Origin: a virus
IMG/VR virus record: IMGVR_UViG_3300025141_000042
Span: 36,292-100,291 of that record
Reading direction: 5' to 3' (one strand)
Length of the DNA: 64,000 bases
A program made the position numbers and the translations under genes. The notes beneath the pieces were generated by a model. The model saw only the letters and a program-made list of their open reading frames with translations, was not told where the DNA came from and ran no database searches. Of the stretch, positions 39,713 through 48,536 are shown piece after piece; position 1 is the stretch's first letter; every line of letters begins with the position of its first letter.

Positions 39713-42423
39713 TATGACTTATCCTCCTTCTCTAAGGGGGGCTCTCCGTTCACTTCTTTGGCTTCCACTTTTTGAGTCTGTAACTTATTTGCTTGGGCGG
39801 CCGCCAGGGCACTGTTGTTCTGTATACAAGTCAGTTCCGACGACAAAGTTCCGGGCGTGATTCTGGTTGACACGCTAATAAGGTTATAAAGACCTCCCAA
39901 CCCAAGTCTTTTCGTAATTGACTTTGCAGATTGGGCAGCACCTAAACCGACATAGGATGGGCGTAAGTACAGATATTGACCTGGATAAAAACCAGGATTT
40001 CCATAAATGGTGACATCAGCATCGTAAGGCATGCTCAAGATATTCACGGCATCCAAATATCCGGACTTTAATTGCTCCTGAAGATTTATCTCCTTCCTTC
40101 TGGAAGATGTCTGCCTAAAGTTTATATCTTTAACGATACCTGTTCTGCTTCCGACTGACAAATGGTAGATACCTCGATTTGCATCTTCTTCTTCGTTTTC
40201 GCCCACGTTGCCCACGATTGGTATTCTTGAACCATGGACAATAATGTGTTTCACTGGGAGTTCTCTATCTTCGATATTCTCTTTCCCTGCCAAACCACCT
40301 AGATTGACCTTTTCAATCGTCTCGCTCCAAGTTTTCGTGTCATCCAAGTCCGTTATGAGTCCATTCGTTCTATTTTCCCACAGTTTGTAACCTTCGCCGT
40401 CTATGCGCGTGATGATCATGCCGCCCTTTCTCTCCAACTGCTGCTTTACTTCGGAAGACTTGCGGCCGGCGACGAAAGAGTCCATTGCTGCAACAATCAA
40501 TTTCTCGACTGCCTTCTTGAGAAACTGGTCAAACGTCAAGACGGTACCGCTGTGCTTAATAACTACGTCTCGCATGAAAGAGTGGTAAAGACTATAGGAA
40601 ACTGGGAGTTGTGTCAGGTTAATGTTTATAGGTTGGGTTTCACTTATCCATTTCGCTCTGTCCACTTCGTATTCTTTTTCTGGCGGGTACTTCATGTATG
40701 TGAAGTTGCCCAAGACGACTTCTGCCAGTTGGGGAAGGTTAGAGTGCTTTCCCGCGACAGTCCAGAGAGCGGTTGCGGGTTTTTGAATCCTTAATTTATT
40801 CATGTTTGGACGGTTTTCAAGCGGTACTAGCGCATATGCTGCATAATTCAACAAGTCGCCCAGGAAAAAATAACCAACAGTGTGGTATCCCCACTTATCT
40901 TTGGTTGTGTCTAGATACCCTTCATCACTATCTTCTTGTGCCATTGCTGCTTGCGACTTTGAAAGTGCCTCTTTTGCCATGGCCGCGGAGATTACCTGGT
41001 CCGGCGCCTTTTTGCTACTAATAGGTTTCCAAATGCCTTTCCTATAATCGTCTTCGTCCACCGTTACACTAAACAGTCTCTTGTTTCTATAGAGGTATTC
41101 CATGAACCTACCATAATTACTAATTCTGTTATTCTTTACGGCCTTCTCGATTGAGAGTTCCAATTCACCAATCTTTGTCTGGATTGCCTTCTTTGCTTTT
41201 GATTTCTTGTCCTTCGAGTTCTTCTCCCACTTCTCGTACTTTCCCAGCTTCTCTCTAAGACCATCTATTTCCTCCCTCTCCTTTTCGGTTTGACCAAGCG
41301 TTAGAATATTTGCATCGATGTCGTCTGCTAGTTGCTCAGAGGCCGCTGTGAATCCTACTGATAATTCGGCACTACCGTCGTTACCAAAGGTGAAATTAGT
41401 GGTGATAGGATAGAGAGCCAGTACCATACGAGTGTTTTTTATTGCGTTTTTCAATTTTTGCTTGGTGTCGTCTAGTACGTTCTCCGAGAAGTCATAACCA
41501 TATTCGACATAGATTTCTGCCTTTCTCTCTTTTATTTGTTTCAGACGGATTCCGTCTGAAACAACCTGGGCTTCGAGTTCATCAAGGATATCGCTGATGG
41601 GATCCGATTCCGCGTCGATGAATGGGGCGTCATCGACCAGTTTATCCGATTTATCCGATTTAAAATCGTGGTTGAACAGCAGATCTGACCATCTCAACTC
41701 GCCTTCTGGGACTTTACTATCATCCATATCAGCAACCGACCTAAAGAATAAGACCAGATTGCCTTCAAAGTTTCTTGTTGCAGTAAAACTATTTGTCCCG
41801 GTCATCTTTATATCAAAACTCTTTAAACCTATTTCTGAATGGCCAGTGGCACCGTTGTACAAATAACCTTCCAGATCCACAGAACTCTTTGCAAACTTAA
41901 ATTCTCTTATTCTAGGTTTTCCGTCTTTCTTATCTGACTTGAAAAATCTAATGTATGGTACCAGACTGCTGATATCGGCAGAAGATGCTCCCATGAGACT
42001 CAGCATGTCTTTTTTCGTCGTAAGTTTATTTACTAAGTTCTCTTCCGTGTGGGCAATACATAGTCTCGGCATTTGATACGCCGCTGGTGCGTTCTTGAGG
42101 ATATCGTTGCTTAGATTTTGCAAAAGAAAATTCTGATCTGATTGCTGGTCAATCCCCTTCTTTGCTTGCTCTTTCTTTTTGCGCAGGCGGCCTTTCTTCT
42201 TCTTCTTCTTCTTCTTGAGTGTCGCGATCTGAAATTTCTGTATGCGAGGGTCTTTGGCAACCTCTACGTCTGTTCCCTCGTAGACCACTTTGTCTTCTTG
42301 AGTTTTTTCCCAGTGCTCTCGAAACGTGGGAAGTTCTTCGATTTCTTTTTGTTTTAGTTCTTCTCCGACATTAATTTTTAGCGGCGCAGTTGCAGGTTTT
42401 CCTTTGCTTTCTTCCTCAGACAT
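39712..42423 (-). CDS. Large virion structural protein, 903 aa (baseplate)
   Basis: The N-terminus is acidic, then a Lys/Arg block from an AAG-repeat tract (about residues 69-90: KKKKKKKKGRLRKKKEQ). The middle contains long helical spacers (KYEKWEKNSKDKKSKAKK). The C-terminal 300 residues are beta-rich with HIIVHGSRIPIVGN and AVNILSMPYDADVTIYGNPG. Both ends overlap neighbours as TAATG. Size and place suggest a major baseplate wedge or hub protein; no clear homolog. Confidence 0.6.
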   Translation of the reverse strand: MSEEESKGKPATAPLKINVGEELKQKEIEELPTFREHWEKTQEDKVVYEGTDVEVAKDPRIQKFQIATLKKKKKKKKGRLRKKKEQAKKGIDQQSDQNFLLQNLSNDILKNAPAAYQMPRLCIAHTEENLVNKLTTKKDMLSLMGASSADISSLVPYIRFFKSDKKDGKPRIREFKFAKSSVDLEGYLYNGATGHSEIGLKSFDIKMTGTNSFTATRNFEGNLVLFFRSVADMDDSKVPEGELRWSDLLFNHDFKSDKSDKLVDDAPFIDAESDPISDILDELEAQVVSDGIRLKQIKERKAEIYVEYGYDFSENVLDDTKQKLKNAIKNTRMVLALYPITTNFTFGNDGSAELSVGFTAASEQLADDIDANILTLGQTEKEREEIDGLREKLGKYEKWEKNSKDKKSKAKKAIQTKIGELELSIEKAVKNNRISNYGRFMEYLYRNKRLFSVTVDEDDYRKGIWKPISSKKAPDQVISAAMAKEALSKSQAAMAQEDSDEGYLDTTKDKWGYHTVGYFFLGDLLNYAAYALVPLENRPNMNKLRIQKPATALWTVAGKHSNLPQLAEVVLGNFTYMKYPPEKEYEVDRAKWISETQPININLTQLPVSYSLYHSFMRDVVIKHSGTVLTFDQFLKKAVEKLIVAAMDSFVAGRKSSEVKQQLERKGGMIITRIDGEGYKLWENRTNGLITDLDDTKTWSETIEKVNLGGLAGKENIEDRELPVKHIIVHGSRIPIVGNVGENEEEDANRGIYHLSVGSRTGIVKDINFRQTSSRRKEINLQEQLKSGYLDAVNILSMPYDADVTIYGNPGFYPGQYLYLRPSYVGLGAAQSAKSITKRLGLGGLYNLISVSTRITPGTLSSELTCIQNNSALAAAQANKLQTQKVEAKEVNGEPPLEKEDKS

Positions 42424-42770
42424 TACGAAGACCTCCTCATATAGATCGACATTGCACGTTCAAACGGGAGAGGGATCTCTATCGTGCTTCCGACTTCTAC
42501 GTGTGCCTCCGTTGGGGTCTGGTTATACCAAGCAATCAGCCACCAGTAGGTTGGATCTCCGTAATACTGATCTGCTAATTTATAGAACCTACTTCCGACT
42601 CTCCATACCACAGTATCACTATCGAGGAATGCCTTTTCGGATGGAGAAGGATAACTTATGTTCGCAGTCTTATACTGTCTTATGAACTGAATGCCCCTCT
42701 TCTTGAAGAGACTCTTATATTGTTCTGAGGAGTTTCTTCCTATTTTTCTGTTATCGTATCTGGATGTCAT
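42423..42770 (-). CDS. 53: gp53-like baseplate wedge protein with LysM-like domain
   Basis: 115 residues. SDTVVWRVGSRFYKLADQYY then WWLIAWYNQTPTEAHVEVGS and TIEIPLP is a LysM-like fold as found in T4 gp53 and tail-tip proteins. Overlaps the 903-aa gene by one base (TAATG). Likely a baseplate wedge protein; LysM also hints at peptidoglycan contact. Confidence 0.7.
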   Translation of the reverse strand: MTSRYDNRKIGRNSSEQYKSLFKKRGIQFIRQYKTANISYPSPSEKAFLDSDTVVWRVGSRFYKLADQYYGDPTYWWLIAWYNQTPTEAHVEVGSTIEIPLPFERAMSIYMRRSS

Positions 42771-42781
42771 GAACTCAACTC

Positions 42782-43879
42782 CTAAAAAATATCAATATCC
42801 AAAAAATCGCCGTTTAGAATTGCTCCCAGGTTTTGACTTGCTTTCGGTGATAAAAGTTTGTTTGCCTGAATTCTCGCTCTCTCGAATGCCAAAGATTGCT
42901 GTAGTACCAATGCACTGCGGATTCCCTGCTCGGCAGGTTTTAATCTCTCCGTCATGATGACGTTGGATTCTTTATTGCCTGCATTATCCGTGCGGTCTTG
43001 TGCCGCCTGTCGGTTGCCCTCTGCTTCGAGAGCGGCAATAAACTGTTCTGATTCGAAATACTCACTTGGCATATCTTCTCGTGCGGTCGCAAGGGGCGAC
43101 TCGTTTGCGTCGGGTTGTTCACCAGCATGGGGGAACGATTTTTCTCCGCCTTGATCACCTACCTTTGCGGACTGGAACTCACCATCTTTCCACCCGATAA
43201 AATCGTCATTTGCTTGTTCGTGGATAATGGTGAGTTCGAGATCGATGTTTATTGTCTGTGGGTAAAAGACGCCAGGTTTCGGATCGAAAAACCCATCATC
43301 AATACTTGGGTTGTATTTAAAACCCGCAATCGTACATGCAAGTCCGTCTTCGGATGCATCAGATGTGGCGCCGGGGGAGATATCGAGGCCGGGCCTACAG
43401 ATGAGGTTGCCCATTTTTATTTTAAAGAGTGGTCCGGACTTTAGTTGGGTTGCGCTTCCACCTGCTCCATACTCAGGATACATCATTGAAGCAAATCTAT
43501 TTGACTTATCCAAATTTGCTTTTGCTTCTCTGATGTTTGATGAGACTAGATCGAATGCTAAGTTGATTTTTCGCTCTGTGCTCTGAAATGTTTGTATTGG
43601 GTCTGTTCGACCCAACACCTGTTCTTTGTTGTAAGACGTTATGAAGTTATCAGCAAAGTCTGTCAAGAATGCCTTAAAATAGATCGATGTTTTTGAGATA
43701 AGATGATAGATCTGGATATAGTATCCTTTCTCCAGTGCCAACTTCGTTGATGGATCGTTGTAGTGAAAAGCATCTCTATTCACGCCGAAATCTTGCACAT
43801 TGGCAGCAGGTCCAACCTCTCCATAGGAAAGTTCCTTTCTTAACTCATCAACTGTCTTTTGCTTTGGTTTTTCAGCCAT
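42782..43879 (-). CDS. Virion structural protein, baseplate/tail
   Basis: 365 residues from MAEKPKQKTVDELRKELSYG. Middle portion LICRPGLDISPGATSDASED and FDPKPGVFYPQTINIDLELT is a beta-sandwich-like tail domain. C-terminal half is acidic and disordered-looking, ending with a helix (LAFERARIQANKLL). Between gp53-like and tape measure genes. No specific homolog recognised. Confidence 0.6.
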   Translation of the reverse strand: MAEKPKQKTVDELRKELSYGEVGPAANVQDFGVNRDAFHYNDPSTKLALEKGYYIQIYHLISKTSIYFKAFLTDFADNFITSYNKEQVLGRTDPIQTFQSTERKINLAFDLVSSNIREAKANLDKSNRFASMMYPEYGAGGSATQLKSGPLFKIKMGNLICRPGLDISPGATSDASEDGLACTIAGFKYNPSIDDGFFDPKPGVFYPQTINIDLELTIIHEQANDDFIGWKDGEFQSAKVGDQGGEKSFPHAGEQPDANESPLATAREDMPSEYFESEQFIAALEAEGNRQAAQDRTDNAGNKESNVIMTERLKPAEQGIRSALVLQQSLAFERARIQANKLLSPKASQNLGAILNGDFLDIDIF

Positions 43880-43896
43880 CTCTCATTTCCCTCACT

Positions 43897-46338
43897 CTAT
43901 GCTGTTTTCTTAACCATGCTATTATTAATCGATTTCCACAAAACATCATGCACTGGCGAGTTCTCGCCAACGATATCGTCAAATGTAAACTTAAATTCCA
44001 CCTTCGATGGTTCACTATTTTTCTTCATCTCTTCGATAAAAGCAGTTGCTATTTGCTTGCCAATTCCTTTTGCCTGATCATCTGCTTTTGCTTCATCTTT
44101 CTTCGTTTGCTTTTTGGCAGGCGGGATAAGTGATGCAGTTGGTGCTCCTGCTGCCCTTAATTCGGGAACTCCTCTCGGTGCTGGAGACTTCTGCTTTGCT
44201 CCTGCTTGCTTCTTAAGGCGCTCCTTAACCCAAGCTTCGCGTTTGAGTTGCAACTCCTTCGCCTTCCTATTCAGGATAAAATCGGGACTGGGCTTGTATC
44301 GGCCGGTGCGCTCATCGGTCATGGGGCCCATATCGATATTTGCTTTCTTGAGCATGCTAATCGTATCGCCCTTTGTCGTCTGCGCCTCGTGGGCAGCGAC
44401 GCCCGTGTCGATGGCGCCGTCTACAATTCTATAGACCCCATATGCCCCTGCCGCTACGAGGGCGGCGGCAGCAATCGGTGCTGCGGCAGCTGCAAGACCG
44501 CCCCCCAAGGCAGCGCCCGCGCCGGCAGTTGCGGCGGCGCCCCCGGTGGCCGCGGTGATGGCGCTGCCGACCGCGAGTCGTGTGAGAAATGCTGATAGCA
44601 GCATGCCGCCGATCTTGAGACCTGCCAGGGAGATGGCGATTTTCTCTACAGAATTTTCGGATTGGCCAATCCACCCGAAAAACTTCGCCGCATACTTGAC
44701 GACCTTGGCCATGCCGAGGGCGAGGTCCGTGACGAATCCATCGTTGTCTCGGAGGAATTTCCCAAGGCCTTCCACGAGGAGTCTTATCTCTTCCCGCAGG
44801 TCTTCGTTGTCAAAAATACTCTGGAACATAATCTGGATTCGCTCCATGAAAGAGAGTGTCCTGCCCAACACCCTATTGTATCTCTCTTGCCTCCTTTCCT
44901 CTTTCTTTGCTTTTGCTTCTGCTGCCTTGGCCTCTTTGCTTTGGAAACCCATCAGTTTCTGAAAACCACCGACCTTCATCTTGAGGGTTTCGGCAAAAGC
45001 TTTCTGCTCAGAATAACTCATCGTCTCGATTGACTTGCCTTGGGCACGAAGAGTTTCGACAACATGTTTCTGTACTGCTTCTGGACCCTTCTCTGTCTGT
45101 AGATAGAACATTTCCATGCTGTCAAAAACAGGTCCGCCCAAATAAGCATTAAGTTGACTAACTGCCCTAGTGGCACCCTCGAAAGTATCGAACTGCTCGC
45201 CCAGAGAGACAACCTCTGCTATCTCTAGTCCAGATGCCTTTGCTCCAGCAGCGATTTCCCGAAACTTCTTGCCGATCCTAGGTCCATAAAGGGCCATTTG
45301 ACCAGAGAACTCCCGAAATGTTGCAGTTGCTTCGGCGGCGGTAAGACCTAAATCTTGCGCACTACTCACCACGCCGGTAAACATCCTCTCTGCATCTTTC
45401 GCAGATACGCCGAGGGCCTTTCCCATAAATTCGACATGCTTACCGAGATCTTGGGCACTGCCACCCAGTCTCTCTATTCGCCCTGCTGTCCTCTGGAGGG
45501 ATCTCCTGGCAGGATCTTGTAGGTCCATGAACCCTCTAAAACTGCTGGTCAGTCCGATTGCTGCCTGGGATGCCTCCGCGTAGTTTACGCCAGATGCCAA
45601 ATCCATTCCGTCAGCAATATTGATATTGAGCATCCCTGTTGCTTTGGCAAAGTTTGCCTGTGCAGCACTGGATTTCTCCAACATCTCCATAGTTACTTGG
45701 AAAATCTTAGACATTGCTGACGTCGCAATATTAGTGAGACTGAACATGTCGGTAAAAGAAGTGGCAGCTGTTTTGATGGAGCTGGCGATATTCTTGGCAA
45801 ACTGACCTGCATTTTTCAGAGATCGTTCCCACTTAACATTGTGTAGGAGGGCACGACCAATATTCTTCGCTGTCACCCTGGTAGCGGACCTGGTTATCAA
45901 CATCCTGCTGGCAATACTTTCGAATATGCTGTCTGTGCTTTTTGCCAGTTCGACCTGTGTTTCTGCAATTTTTGCAGATTCTTTTTCACTCTTTATTTTC
46001 TTATCGAGGAGATCGATCTGGTTTTTAATACTCTGTTTTTCGTCATCGCTGAGTTTCTTGTTGGTCTCGATTTCCCATAAGAGGGCGGCCTTTTCTGCTT
46101 CGCGGGCAGCTGCTTCTGCTGCATGCAATTGTTGTCGCTGAGATAGGAGTTCAGTGCCAGTGGAGAGCATCTGGTTACCCCAACTAGCGTATTCCTTCTT
46201 AATATCGACGATGGAGTCTTGGAGTTCTTTTGCCTGGGTTCCCAGGGCAGCCAACCTCTCAGTTGTATCTTTTATGTCTTTTGCCTGGGTTCCCAGGGCA
46301 GCCAACCTCTCAGTTGTATCTTTTATGTCTTCTGCCAT
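43897..46338 (-). CDS. Tail tape measure protein
   Basis: 813 residues, long helices and coiled coil over about residues 20-170 (LQDSIVDIKKEYASWGNQML). A Gly/Ala-rich hydrophobic stretch, about residues 590-650 (GAALGGGLAAAAAPIAAAAL), is typical of tape measures. The N-terminus carries an exact 17-residue tandem repeat. The extended helical fold sets tail length; 813 residues would predict a tail around 120 nm by the usual 1.5 Angstrom per residue rule. Its position after the tail-chaperone candidate agrees. Confidence 0.85.
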   Translation of the reverse strand: MAEDIKDTTERLAALGTQAKDIKDTTERLAALGTQAKELQDSIVDIKKEYASWGNQMLSTGTELLSQRQQLHAAEAAAREAEKAALLWEIETNKKLSDDEKQSIKNQIDLLDKKIKSEKESAKIAETQVELAKSTDSIFESIASRMLITRSATRVTAKNIGRALLHNVKWERSLKNAGQFAKNIASSIKTAATSFTDMFSLTNIATSAMSKIFQVTMEMLEKSSAAQANFAKATGMLNINIADGMDLASGVNYAEASQAAIGLTSSFRGFMDLQDPARRSLQRTAGRIERLGGSAQDLGKHVEFMGKALGVSAKDAERMFTGVVSSAQDLGLTAAEATATFREFSGQMALYGPRIGKKFREIAAGAKASGLEIAEVVSLGEQFDTFEGATRAVSQLNAYLGGPVFDSMEMFYLQTEKGPEAVQKHVVETLRAQGKSIETMSYSEQKAFAETLKMKVGGFQKLMGFQSKEAKAAEAKAKKEERRQERYNRVLGRTLSFMERIQIMFQSIFDNEDLREEIRLLVEGLGKFLRDNDGFVTDLALGMAKVVKYAAKFFGWIGQSENSVEKIAISLAGLKIGGMLLSAFLTRLAVGSAITAATGGAAATAGAGAALGGGLAAAAAPIAAAALVAAGAYGVYRIVDGAIDTGVAAHEAQTTKGDTISMLKKANIDMGPMTDERTGRYKPSPDFILNRKAKELQLKREAWVKERLKKQAGAKQKSPAPRGVPELRAAGAPTASLIPPAKKQTKKDEAKADDQAKGIGKQIATAFIEEMKKNSEPSKVEFKFTFDDIVGENSPVHDVLWKSINNSMVKKTA
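46228..46329 (-). repeat. Tandem 51-base duplication in tape measure gene
   Basis: Two adjacent units each encoding DIKDTTERLAALGTQAK, identical at the DNA level, so the duplication is recent. It lies directly after MAE at the start of the gene. Confidence 0.9.
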
Positions 46339-46363
46339 TTACTCTTTTCCTCTTTTTTTCGGA

Positions 46364-46717
46364 TTACTTAAATGGCCATTTAAGACCTGTTGATCTCTCA
46401 AATTTAGCAACGGCAGAATTTAACATACTCTTGTTCTTGTAAGTGGTCGGGTTATCTAGACCGTTATTCTTCCAAGAGCGCATGTAATTCTTTTCCTTCG
46501 AAAGGACATTCGCAAAACTCTTTACCTGTGTCGGACTACCCTTGACGGATACTGGGATGGACACACCCCTAAACAAAGAAGGCATCAACCATCGCAGTGC
46601 CAAGTCAAATGTTGCCAACCATGATTCGTTGATCTGCCCATCGTCACCGGTCATCTTGGTAAAGTCAATGACTGTCGGTGCCAGGTCTTCCGATAATTCT
46701 TTGTTCTCTTCATTCAT
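46364..46717 (-). CDS. Tail assembly chaperone-like candidate, 117 aa
   Basis: Starts MNEENKELSEDLAPTVIDFT, GGAGG before ATG; the longer upstream reading covers the promoter and is rejected. Helical segments with SWLATFDLALRWLMPSLFRG and a basic end (FERSTGLKWPFK). It lies between the gp51-like and tape measure genes, the usual place of tail chaperones. Own terminator and late element upstream, so strongly expressed late. Homology not certain. Confidence 0.5.
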   Translation of the reverse strand: MNEENKELSEDLAPTVIDFTKMTGDDGQINESWLATFDLALRWLMPSLFRGVSIPVSVKGSPTQVKSFANVLSKEKNYMRSWKNNGLDNPTTYKNKSMLNSAVAKFERSTGLKWPFK

Positions 46718-46736
46718 AAGATATTCCTCCACACAA

Positions 46737-46746
46737 AATAAATAGT
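46737..46746 (-). promoter_or_regulatory. ACTATTTATT element (candidate late promoter)
   Basis: Coding strand ATACTATTTATTTTG, 20 bases before the start of 46364-46717 and directly after a terminator. A clear terminator-then-element arrangement. Confidence 0.55.
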
Positions 46747-46760
46747 ATCGCAAGAAAAAA

Positions 46761-46782
46761 GACACCTCCGAGTAGAGGTGCC
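46761..46782 (-). terminator. Terminator ahead of the tail-chaperone unit
   Basis: Eight-pair stem GGCACCTC / GAGGTGTC (one G-U), six-base loop, followed by TTTTTTC on the minus strand. Confidence 0.9.
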
Positions 46783-46786
46783 CCTA

Positions 46787-46939
46787 TTATGCGCTTCTTG
46801 CATCTGATTCGTCTTGCAATTGCTTTGCCAGTCGCTCAACAAACCAGTTCCTCAATTGTATCGGCAAATTGTATGCCTCTATGAAACTCCACCCACCATA
46901 ATATTTCAGCGCGAAGAATTGTTCATAGACGTCTTTCAT
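46787..46939 (-). CDS. gp51-like hub assembly or tail chaperone ORF, +1 frame to the gp26-like gene
   Basis: 50 residues from MKDVYEQFFALKYYGGWSFI. The frame is open upstream through and beyond the 3' end of 46944-47828. ATG at 46939 lies four bases after that stop and has no ribosome site. In T4-like phages the partner of gp26 here is gp51, the hub assembly catalyst. Expression may depend on reinitiation or on frameshifting at the T7 run 46958-46964. Ending just before a terminator. Confidence 0.5.
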   Translation of the reverse strand: MKDVYEQFFALKYYGGWSFIEAYNLPIQLRNWFVERLAKQLQDESDARSA

Positions 46940-46943
46940 GTAA

Positions 46944-47828
46944 TCATTCGTCAGGCCAAAAAAAGTCCAGATTAATAGGAACCTCCAGATCCTGCTCGTG
47001 GTCACATGTATCGCAAACGAACTCTTGCGTTAGGTCAATGTTTGGTGTAATTTCAACCATCACCTTTCTAATAAATCTGGAGTCTTGTGCCGGCATGTTG
47101 TCGATAAAGTTTCCCAACTCTGATCTTTCTTCGACTCCATTAGCAGACACCACACACACTTTCAAATGTTCAGTGAGTGGTTTTTCAGACATCTTTTGTT
47201 TCTTTCTAGCTTCCAAACTGGCAGCAATTCTCGATTCCATCTCTCCGTTAACCAACCTTAGTTCAACATTGAGTTGGGACTTTGGCAGTCTGACGAGAAA
47301 TGTTCCCCTCTGTGTTTCTTCGACTGAAGATGCAACCTTCTCGGAAACAAAACCCAGATCTGGAAGACCAGGACTGGAAAACTCGTTCAGGTCGAACACA
47401 GTCTTTTGCGTGGTGTTGCATGCTGGGCATGTTACGGTTGTTTTGTATTCTTCACCGTATCCACTAATACGTGCTGCCATGAAAATTGCATTCTTGTCAC
47501 CCAAGAGGAGATGCTGTGGATCGATATGACTATCGATAATGATGCTTTGTAGCAATCTTTCCAAAACAACCCCCTTCCTTATGAGAGACTGCGAAGATAG
47601 GATATCTTCTTCTTTTGCGGTCATCTCCCGGATTTCGAGAGTCTTTTTGTTGTGAAGTGGGTGACCTTCGGGATAAAATTTGCCTTCCGATGGAAGATCG
47701 ACTAATTGTGTGGGTGACACAAACTGCAACCCTCCACCATCACCAGGCGGAGTAATGGGCGGATCCGTATTTGCCTTCGCACCCGACGAAGGTATACCGA
47801 GACGCTCCTCGTTATTTCTTTTTACCAT
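46944..47828 (-). CDS. 26: gp26-like baseplate hub protein with zinc ribbon
   Basis: 294 residues. FVSPTQLVDLPSEGKFYPEG and GHPLHNKKTLEIREMTAKEE match the T4_baseplate family start. Two Cys pairs, CPACNT and CDTCDHEQ, far apart in sequence could form a zinc ribbon. The C-terminus is VPINLDFFWPDE. Located between tube and tape measure as hub gene in T4-like order. Start chosen by the GAGG upstream. Confidence 0.75.
   Translation of the reverse strand: MVKRNNEERLGIPSSGAKANTDPPITPPGDGGGLQFVSPTQLVDLPSEGKFYPEGHPLHNKKTLEIREMTAKEEDILSSQSLIRKGVVLERLLQSIIIDSHIDPQHLLLGDKNAIFMAARISGYGEEYKTTVTCPACNTTQKTVFDLNEFSSPGLPDLGFVSEKVASSVEETQRGTFLVRLPKSQLNVELRLVNGEMESRIAASLEARKKQKMSEKPLTEHLKVCVVSANGVEERSELGNFIDNMPAQDSRFIRKVMVEITPNIDLTQEFVCDTCDHEQDLEVPINLDFFWPDE
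46958..46964 (-). other. Possible translational frameshift site (T7 run)
   Basis: Coding strand GACTTTTTTTGGCC, 12 bases before the hub gene's stop codon. Leaving the hub frame at the T-run by +1 (or -2) joins the open frame of 46787-46939 to give FFGLTNDYMKDVYEQFF. Confidence 0.4.
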
Positions 47829-47904
47829 TAATACCTCGCTAGAAAATTCCTATAGACAGATCATAGCATATCTGCCTAGGAATTTAAAGCTTTTTTTCTA
47901 TAAA

Positions 47905-48480
47905 CTAAGAATTTCTCTCGCTAGGGTTGGTGCCTAAATCGGGATAAAATGTTTGTAGTTTAAAATAATCAAAACGCAGTTCCATGCTAATCTCAACAAG
48001 ATCTTCATTTTCATAACTCAGGTCGCCGCCGAAATCAACAGACTTAATCCAAGCATTCTCAAGTTCAATCTTCTCAATCAGTTGACCATCGCCATTCATT
48101 TGAGAAATGTTGCAACCGATGAGTGCTCCGACGCCTTTTCGCTTGCTGATCGTCGATACGTCTGGATTGACATTGGTATTCAGAATCGTGTCGGGCAATC
48201 TATATCCAGAAACTTGAAGGAGATCGTATAGTGCTTGCGATGCGTGTGGATTAGCAGGATCAACCATCGTAATGGTGATCGGTTCGTAAGTTACGCCGCC
48301 AGGGTAGTAAAATGTATGGTTAATGAACTTGTGCTCTGTTTCGCCAACCGTGATCTTTGGTTTGGCAACTGCCTTACAAATATAGGAAATATATCCCGAA
48401 ACCTCTGGTGCATTTATATTCACTATCCAGCGATGTTGTCTCTTTGGATCCGCAACCTGTGTATCACTCCAAAATGCCAT
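47905..48480 (-). CDS. 19: Tail tube protein (gp19-like)
   Basis: 191 residues, GAAGGAG before ATG. QHRWIVNINAPEVSGYISYI, VGETEHKFINHTFYYPGGVT and YEPITITMVDPANP, then KIELENAWIKSVDFGGDLSY, is the gp19/T4 tube pattern. Forms the stacked hexamer rings of the tail tube. The ACTACTTATA element lies 33 bases upstream. The 76-base gap 47829-47904 after the gene holds TATGAT but no clear -35. Confidence 0.85.
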   Translation of the reverse strand: MAFWSDTQVADPKRQHRWIVNINAPEVSGYISYICKAVAKPKITVGETEHKFINHTFYYPGGVTYEPITITMVDPANPHASQALYDLLQVSGYRLPDTILNTNVNPDVSTISKRKGVGALIGCNISQMNGDGQLIEKIELENAWIKSVDFGGDLSYENEDLVEISMELRFDYFKLQTFYPDLGTNPSERNS

Positions 48481-48512
48481 TGTTTAAGTTCTCCTTCATT
48501 GCTTTAGTTATG

Positions 48513-48522
48513 TATAAGTAGT
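48513..48522 (-). promoter_or_regulatory. ACTACTTATA element before tail tube gene
   Basis: Coding strand AAACTACTTATACAT, 33 bases before the ATG, in the sheath-tube gap. Confidence 0.55.
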
Positions 48523-48536
48523 TTTACCTATGTTTT

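Noticed and set aside
42190-42220. CTT/AAG microsatellite as regulatory or slippery site
   Set aside because: It encodes a Lys block within a long intact frame; no alternative ORF is joined by a shift here.
47829-47904. TATGAT in the gap before the gp26-like gene as a promoter
   Set aside because: The -10 resembles that at 29724, but no TTGACA-like sequence lies 16-18 bases upstream, so support is too weak.
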